Below, piece after piece: positions 59,443 through 64,000 of a stretch of DNA of 64,000 bases (the stretch's first letter is position 1; each line of letters opens with the position of its first letter). The position numbers and the translations under genes were made by a program. Location of the stretch: assembly GCF_036347135.1 (NCBI RefSeq), contig NZ_CP108938.1, positions 9,238,001 to 9,302,000 of the forward strand, in the 5' to 3' direction. The notes under the pieces were generated by a model that saw only the letters and a program-made list of their open reading frames with translations, searched no databases and was not told where the DNA came from. The DNA is from Streptomyces sp. NBC_00775. Lineage in GTDB: Bacteria; Actinomycetota; Actinomycetes; Streptomycetales; Streptomycetaceae.

Positions 59443-60921
59443 GTGCGGCAGGGGGGATTAGTCGGCCCTTTTCCGTCGGCGCGAGGGCGTCTGGCGAACG
59501 GGGCGATCAGCCAGCCGGCGAACGACTGGGAGCAGCGGTACCGCCGTACCGTGATCACCAGCGATACCGTGGCCACCGCCGTCGTGGTGGCTGGGATAGG
59601 CAACTTCTTCGGGGCCCGGGACGCGGCCAACTGGCATGAGAAGTGGGGAATTCTCGCATTCGGCACCGAGCTGCTGGTGCTGGGAGCGCTTGCGGTGAGC
59701 CGGTCGTGGGCTCCGGCGGTGCTCGGCCAGGGCGCCGAGGAATTCCGCCGGCTCGGACGCTCACTGTTCACGGCGACCGTCGTGCTCGCGCTCGGCGGGA
59801 TCGCCCTCACCTCGCGCAACATCAAGCTCTGGATATTCGTCGCGATCCCCGCGATCGCGCTCGTCACCATGACCGAGCGGTATCTGCTCCGCCTCTGGCT
59901 GCACAAACAGCGGAAGGAAGGACAGTGCCTGAGACCGGTGCTCGCTGCCGGGAGCCTGGCCACGGTGCGCGACCTGATCACGCGAACCCGCAAGTTCCCG
60001 CACCTCGGCTGGCGGGTGGACGCGGTGTGCACGACGGACGGTCTCGGGCTCGACGGTGACCAACTGGACGGAGTCCCGGTCGTCGGCCGACTGGCGGACG
60101 TCGCGGGCCACGTCCATCGCGACGGCTACCGTGTCGTCGCGGTCACACCGGACCCGCACTGGTCACCGGACCGGCTGCAGCGGCTGGCCTGGAACCTCGA
60201 AGGCAGCGATGCCGAGATGATCGTGGCTCCCGTGCTCATGGAGGTGGCCGGCCCGCGGCTGCACGTCGACGCGGTGCTCGGGATCCCGCTGCTGCGGGTC
60301 AGCATGCCGACCTTCACCGGGGGCCGCCGGGCGATCAAAGGGGTCGTCGACCGGATGGGCGCGGCGATCCTGCTGATGCTGTTCGCGCCGCTGATGGTGC
60401 TCGTCGGGCTGCTCGTGCTGCTGGACAGCCGGGGCGGGGCGTTCTACCGCCAGCGCAGGGTCGGCAAGGACGGCCGCGAGTTCACCATTCTCAAGTTCCG
60501 CACCATGGTCGCCGGGGCCGACCGGGCACGTGCCGAGCTGGCCGACCTCAACGAGGGTGCCGGCCTGCTGTTCAAGCTCCGCCGGGATCCGCGGGTGACC
60601 CGGGTGGGAGCGGTGCTGCGCCGGTACTCGCTCGACGAACTCCCGCAGCTTTTCAACGTACTTACCGGATCGATGTCGCTCGTCGGTCCGCGCCCTCCGC
60701 TACCGGAGGAGTCCGCCGCGTACGGCCCGGACATCCGGCGGCGGCTGCTGGTCAAGCCCGGACTCACCGGCCTGTGGCAGATCAGCGGACGCAGCGACCT
60801 GTCGTGGGAGGAGGCGGTCCGCCTTGACCTGCGGTACGTGGAGGACTGGTCGCTCGCCCTGGACACAGTGATCTTGTGGAAGACGCTGCGTGCGGTGCTC
60901 TATGGGCAGGGGGCCTACTGA
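59443..60921 (+). CDS. Polyprenyl glycosylphosphotransferase of an exopolysaccharide operon
   Basis: A 492-residue membrane enzyme that puts the first sugar phosphate on undecaprenyl phosphate. Four N-terminal helices, a CoA-binding-like middle region (RPVLAAGSLATVRDLITRTR), one more helix, and the C-terminal sugar transferase domain with YRQRRVGKDGREFTILKFRT, RRYSLDELPQLFNVLTGSMS, VGPRPPLPEE and KPGLTGLWQISGRSDLSWEE. The N-terminus is variable and GTG 59443 (behind a G-run) is my best start; it puts a TTA codon at position six (59458). First gene of the operon. Confidence 0.9.
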   Translation: MRQGGLVGPFPSARGRLANGAISQPANDWEQRYRRTVITSDTVATAVVVAGIGNFFGARDAANWHEKWGILAFGTELLVLGALAVSRSWAPAVLGQGAEEFRRLGRSLFTATVVLALGGIALTSRNIKLWIFVAIPAIALVTMTERYLLRLWLHKQRKEGQCLRPVLAAGSLATVRDLITRTRKFPHLGWRVDAVCTTDGLGLDGDQLDGVPVVGRLADVAGHVHRDGYRVVAVTPDPHWSPDRLQRLAWNLEGSDAEMIVAPVLMEVAGPRLHVDAVLGIPLLRVSMPTFTGGRRAIKGVVDRMGAAILLMLFAPLMVLVGLLVLLDSRGGAFYRQRRVGKDGREFTILKFRTMVAGADRARAELADLNEGAGLLFKLRRDPRVTRVGAVLRRYSLDELPQLFNVLTGSMSLVGPRPPLPEESAAYGPDIRRRLLVKPGLTGLWQISGRSDLSWEEAVRLDLRYVEDWSLALDTVILWKTLRAVLYGQGAY

Positions 60922-61003
60922 TGCGCGGGGGGCTGCAACTCAACGGTCCCGCCGGCGCGCGGACCGCAGGCCGAGAGGGCCTGCCTGGGGGGAGGAACGG
61001 GTC

Positions 61004-62320
61004 ATGAGAGTCAGCGTTTTCGGGCTCGGCTACGTGGGCTGCGTGTCGGCCGCGTGCCTGGCCAGCATGGGCCACGAGGTCATCGGGGTGGACGTGAACC
61101 AGGTGAAGGTCGACCTGGTCAACGACGGCAAGGCCCCGGTGGTCGAGGAGCGGATCGGCGAGCTCACCGCCGAAGTCGTGCGGACCGGAGCGCTACGCGC
61201 CACCGGCGACGTCCGCGAGGCGATCATGGGCAGCGAGGTGTCGCTGGTCTGCGTGGGCACGCCGTCGGAGCCCAACGGCAGCCTGTGCACCACGTACTTG
61301 GAGCGGGTCACCGAGCAGATCGGCGCCGCGCTGGCCGAGCGGGGTGGGCGGCACACCGTCGTGTTCCGCAGCACCATGCTCCCGGGCACCTGCCTGAACC
61401 TGCTGGTACCGATCCTGGAGAAGTACGTCGGCGGCACGGCCGGGGTGGACATCGGGGTCGCGGTCAACCCGGAGTTCCTGCGCGAGGGCACGAGCGTGCG
61501 GGACTTCTTCGACCCGCCCAAGACCGTCATCGGCGAGATCGACCCGGCAAGCGGCGACGTGGTGAAGGCGCTGTACGACGGCTTGCCCGGCGAGGTGTTC
61601 CGGGTGCCCGTCCCGACGGCCGAGGCGATCAAATACGCGGACAACGCGTTCCACGGTCTCAAGATCGGCTTCGCGAACGAGCTGGGCGCGGTGTGCCAGG
61701 CGCTCGGGGTGGACTCGCACCAGGTGATCGACGTGTTCCTGGCCGACCGCAAGCTGAACATCAGCCCCGCCTATCTGCGGCCCGGCTTCGCCTTCGGTGG
61801 CTCCTGCCTGCCCAAGGACCTGCGCAGCCTGGTCCACGCTGCGCGGCGGGCCGACGTCTCGGTGCCCATCCTCGCCCACGTGCTGCCCTCCAACTCCGAC
61901 CATCTGCAGCGCGCGGTGGACCTGGTCGAGCGCACCGGCAAACGCCGGGTCGGCCTGTTCGGGTTGTCCTTCAAACCCGGCACCGACGACCTCCGCGAGA
62001 GCCCGCTCGTCGAGCTGGCGGAGAGGCTCTTCGGCAAGGGCTACGACCTGCGGATCTACGACGCCAACGTGAGCCTCTCCCGGCTGATCGGCGCGAACCG
62101 CGAGTACATCGAGACCCGGCTGCCGCACCTCGGGCAGCTGCTCGCGGACTCCGTCGGCGAGGTGCTGGAACACGCCGAGGTCTGCCTGGTCGGGACCAGG
62201 GATCCGGCCGTGCTGTCGGCGCTGCCCCATGGCGAAGGACCGATGCTGATCGACCTCATCCGCCTTCCCGACGCCGAGGCGCGCCGGGCCGAACCGGGGT
62301 ACATGGGCCTTGCTTGGTAA
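61004..62320 (+). CDS. Nucleotide-sugar dehydrogenase, GDP-mannose 6-dehydrogenase-like
   Basis: A 438-residue NAD-dependent oxidase making a uronic acid nucleotide for the polysaccharide. NAD fold: VSVFGLGYVGCVSAACLASM at the start. Middle: CVGTPSEPNGSLCTTYLE and NPEFLREGTSVRDFFDPPKT. Active-site cysteine in GFAFGGSCLPKDLRSL. The LPKD form and REGTSV segment resemble AlgD-type GDP-mannose dehydrogenases more than UDP-glucose ones (CFPKD). ATG 61004 follows GGAGG. It lies 82 bases after the glycosylphosphotransferase. Confidence 0.9.
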   Translation: MRVSVFGLGYVGCVSAACLASMGHEVIGVDVNQVKVDLVNDGKAPVVEERIGELTAEVVRTGALRATGDVREAIMGSEVSLVCVGTPSEPNGSLCTTYLERVTEQIGAALAERGGRHTVVFRSTMLPGTCLNLLVPILEKYVGGTAGVDIGVAVNPEFLREGTSVRDFFDPPKTVIGEIDPASGDVVKALYDGLPGEVFRVPVPTAEAIKYADNAFHGLKIGFANELGAVCQALGVDSHQVIDVFLADRKLNISPAYLRPGFAFGGSCLPKDLRSLVHAARRADVSVPILAHVLPSNSDHLQRAVDLVERTGKRRVGLFGLSFKPGTDDLRESPLVELAERLFGKGYDLRIYDANVSLSRLIGANREYIETRLPHLGQLLADSVGEVLEHAEVCLVGTRDPAVLSALPHGEGPMLIDLIRLPDAEARRAEPGYMGLAW

Positions 62321-63590
62321 CAGATCGTTCGATGACACAGCCAGCGGCGACGGGTCGGACCGGCGCGCGCTGATCCTGGTGGAGAACCTGTCGGTGCCGT
62401 TCGACCGGCGGGTGTGGCAGGAGTGCACGACGCTGCGCGACGCGGGCTGGACGGTGCACGTCATCTGTCCCCAGGGGGAAAAGCGGGACACGGAGCCGGA
62501 GGCGGAGATCGACGGGGTGCGGATCCACCGCTACCCGCTGCGCGCGGCCACCGGAGGGCCGGCCGGCTACCTGCGGGAGTACGGATCGGCGTTGTGGCAT
62601 ACGGTCCGGCTGGCCCGCAAGGTCGGCCCGGTCGACGTGGTGCACGCCTGCAATCCGCCGGACCTGCTGTTCCTGCCGGCGCTGTGGCTGAAGCGGCGCG
62701 GGGCACGGTTCGTCTTCGACCAGCACGACCTGGTACCCGAGCTGTACCTCTCCCGGTTCGACCGCGGCGAGGATCTGCTCTACCGCGCCGTGTGCGCGCT
62801 GGAACGGCGGACCTACCGGGCCGCGGACGTCGTGCTCGCCACGAACGAGAGCTACCGGGACGTCGCGGTGCGCCGTGGCGGCCGGCGGCCGGAGGACGTC
62901 TTCGTGGTGCGCAGCGCGCCCCAGACCGACCGGTTCCAACCGGTGCCACCCGAGCCGGAGTTGAAGCGCGGCAAGCCTCATCTGCTGTGCTACCTCGGCG
63001 TCATGGGCCCCCAGGACGGCGTCGACTACGCCTTGCGCGCCCTCGCGAAGCTGCGCGACGAGTTCGGGCGGACCGACTGGCATGCGGTGTTCGTCGGTTC
63101 CGGCGACGCCTTCGACGCGATGGGGGAGCTGTCCCGGCGGCTCGGGCTCTCCGAGCAGGTGCAGTTCACCGGGCGCATTCCGGACGCCGACCTGGTGCGC
63201 TACCTGTCCACCGCGGACGTGTGCCTTTCCCCCGACCCACGCAATCCGCTCAACGACGTGTCGACCATGAACAAGGTCCTGGAGTACATGGCGATGGGCC
63301 GGCCCATCGTCTCGTTCGACCTCCGGGAGGCACGCGTCTCCGCCGGTGACGCCGCCCTCTACGCGCCCGCCAACGACGAGGCCGAATTCGCCAAGCTCAT
63401 CGCGCTGCTCCTTGACGATCCGGAGAAGCGGGCCCAGATGGGCAAGATCGGCCAGGAGCGGATCAGCGGACAGCTTTCCTGGCGGAACTCACAAGCGTCG
63501 CTGCTCGCCGCCTACGCCGCTGCGTGCCGTGACCACACCCCGGTGTCGGCGGGCGACCCGGTCCGCACAGGGAAGAGGCAGCACCGTTGA
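62310..63590 (+). CDS. Family 4 glycosyltransferase
   Basis: A 426-residue GT-B glycosyltransferase. The N-terminal domain has VENLSVPFDRRVWQECTTL and VDVVHACNPPDLLFLPALW. The C-terminal domain has CYLGVMGPQDGVDYALRAL, the donor site GRIPDADLVRYLSTADVCLS, and KVLEYMAMGRPIVSFDLRE. The only start before the first beta strand is TTG 62310, which lies inside the upstream gene and gives an 11-base overlap. It should add a sugar to the lipid-linked intermediate in the cytoplasm. Confidence 0.92.
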   Translation: MLGNRSFDDTASGDGSDRRALILVENLSVPFDRRVWQECTTLRDAGWTVHVICPQGEKRDTEPEAEIDGVRIHRYPLRAATGGPAGYLREYGSALWHTVRLARKVGPVDVVHACNPPDLLFLPALWLKRRGARFVFDQHDLVPELYLSRFDRGEDLLYRAVCALERRTYRAADVVLATNESYRDVAVRRGGRRPEDVFVVRSAPQTDRFQPVPPEPELKRGKPHLLCYLGVMGPQDGVDYALRALAKLRDEFGRTDWHAVFVGSGDAFDAMGELSRRLGLSEQVQFTGRIPDADLVRYLSTADVCLSPDPRNPLNDVSTMNKVLEYMAMGRPIVSFDLREARVSAGDAALYAPANDEAEFAKLIALLLDDPEKRAQMGKIGQERISGQLSWRNSQASLLAAYAAACRDHTPVSAGDPVRTGKRQHR

Positions 63591-64000
63591 GCGATGACAC
63601 GATCCGCCTGGTCACGATCGGGCGGATTCTCCGTCGACGGTGGCGGCTTCTCGCCGTCCTCGCCCTGGTGGGCGCGCTCGTCGGCTACGGCACCTCGGTG
63701 GTGTTCCCGGCGCGGTACACGACGTCGGCATCGGTACTGCTGCCGGGGCAGTGGGAAGAGCGCGAGCTGCTGACACAGGTGGATATCGCGACCAGTTCGA
63801 CGGTGGTCGACCGCGCGGCCGCCGCTCTCCACTGGAGCGGAGTCAGCGGCACCGAGCTGCGGGATCAAGTGAGCGCCAAGGCCGCCGACGGGAACATCAT
63901 CAAGATCTCGGGAACGGCCGACACCCCGGAGCGCGCGCAGCAGCTCTCCGACCGGATGGCCCAGCAGTTCGTCACATTCGCCGCGCGGATCGTCGGCGGC
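63587..64000 (+). CDS. Wzz/chain-length-determinant-like protein, 3' end beyond the window
   Basis: The frame is open from TTG 63587 (TTGA overlap with the glycosyltransferase stop, AAGAGG upstream) to the end of the window, 138 residues. It shows a short cytoplasmic start (SDDTIRLVTIGRILRRRWRL), one membrane helix (LLAVLALVGALVGYGTSVVF) and an external region (ARYTTSASVLLPGQ...). This is the layout of Wzz/CpsC-type co-polymerases that set polysaccharide chain length. It supports a full exopolysaccharide operon continuing to the right. Confidence 0.82.
   Translation, partial: MSDDTIRLVTIGRILRRRWRLLAVLALVGALVGYGTSVVFPARYTTSASVLLPGQWEERELLTQVDIATSSTVVDRAAAALHWSGVSGTELRDQVSAKAADGNIIKISGTADTPERAQQLSDRMAQQFVTFAARIVGG

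Overview
The window is high-GC DNA from a Streptomyces chromosome. The signs are GGAGG-type ribosome binding sites with frequent GTG and TTG starts, TTA codons in at least one regulatory gene, the actinomycete XRE/DUF397/ATPase-type trio, a rppA-type type III polyketide synthase, a tripeptidyl aminopeptidase of the Tap family, and DUF6213- and DUF6777-like proteins. From memory, the gene order (bio genes, urease, tap, ornithine aminotransferase, a phosphofructokinase, murT/gatD, def, rppA/CYP158) resembles the SCO1200-SCO1246 region of S. coelicolor. Most of the window therefore looks like conserved chromosomal backbone. No phage, CRISPR array, rRNA or tRNA gene was seen.

Layout. 1-6.5 kb: the 3' end of a large LuxR (LAL) regulator, then biotin synthesis (bioB-bioA-bioD on the minus strand, bioF divergent). 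6.5-13.7 kb: a DUF397/XRE/ATPase trio; an NlpC/P60 cell-wall hydrolase with a recognisable c-di-AMP riboswitch; an atypical ClpP with a small partner gene; a Tat-exported small protein; an orphan Phd antitoxin; and a membrane protein divergent from a TetR regulator. 13.7-18.5 kb: a urease operon ureABCFGD with a candidate GlnR box and no ureE. 18.6-24 kb: the secreted Tap peptidase, a PlsC-type acyltransferase, and arginine/ornithine genes (ddaH-like and rocD) next to an Lrp regulator. 24-28.4 kb: a LytTR/LytS two-component system wrapped around a DUF485/acetate-type symporter pair. 28.5-32.3 kb: a membrane Ser/Thr kinase with a PASTA-bearing lipoprotein.

32.4-38.2 kb: a CtaG-like protein, phosphofructokinase, the GatD/MurT peptidoglycan amidation pair, peptide deformylase and a TetR regulator. 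38.4-43.4 kb: an acyl-CoA dehydrogenase, then a naphthoquinone (flaviolin-type) cluster of rppA, CYP158-like P450 and cupin, with a divergent TenA/PqqC-like gene. 43.4-52.2 kb: DUF6213, aldehyde dehydrogenase, a NUDIX/ATP-dependent ligase pair, a thioredoxin-reductase-like flavoprotein divergent from an XRE-cupin regulator, and a quinone oxidoreductase with a paired FadE operon. 52.4-58.5 kb: secreted and accessory hydrolases and a protein O-mannosyltransferase. 58.5-64 kb: an IS5-type transposase remnant, a G-rich leader, and the start of an exopolysaccharide operon (polyprenyl glycosylphosphotransferase, nucleotide-sugar dehydrogenase, GT4 glycosyltransferase, Wzz-like protein running off the end).

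The points I would follow first are the Cys/His octapeptide tail on BioB, the chain of three ATGA reinitiation overlaps between symporter and sensor kinase, the three 22-bp tandem repeats between the Lrp and LytTR genes, the split kinase/PASTA-lipoprotein pair, the dispersed palindromic repeats at gene ends, and the G-rich, possibly TTA-controlled entry to the exopolysaccharide operon. No element was clearly a new defence or mobile system.
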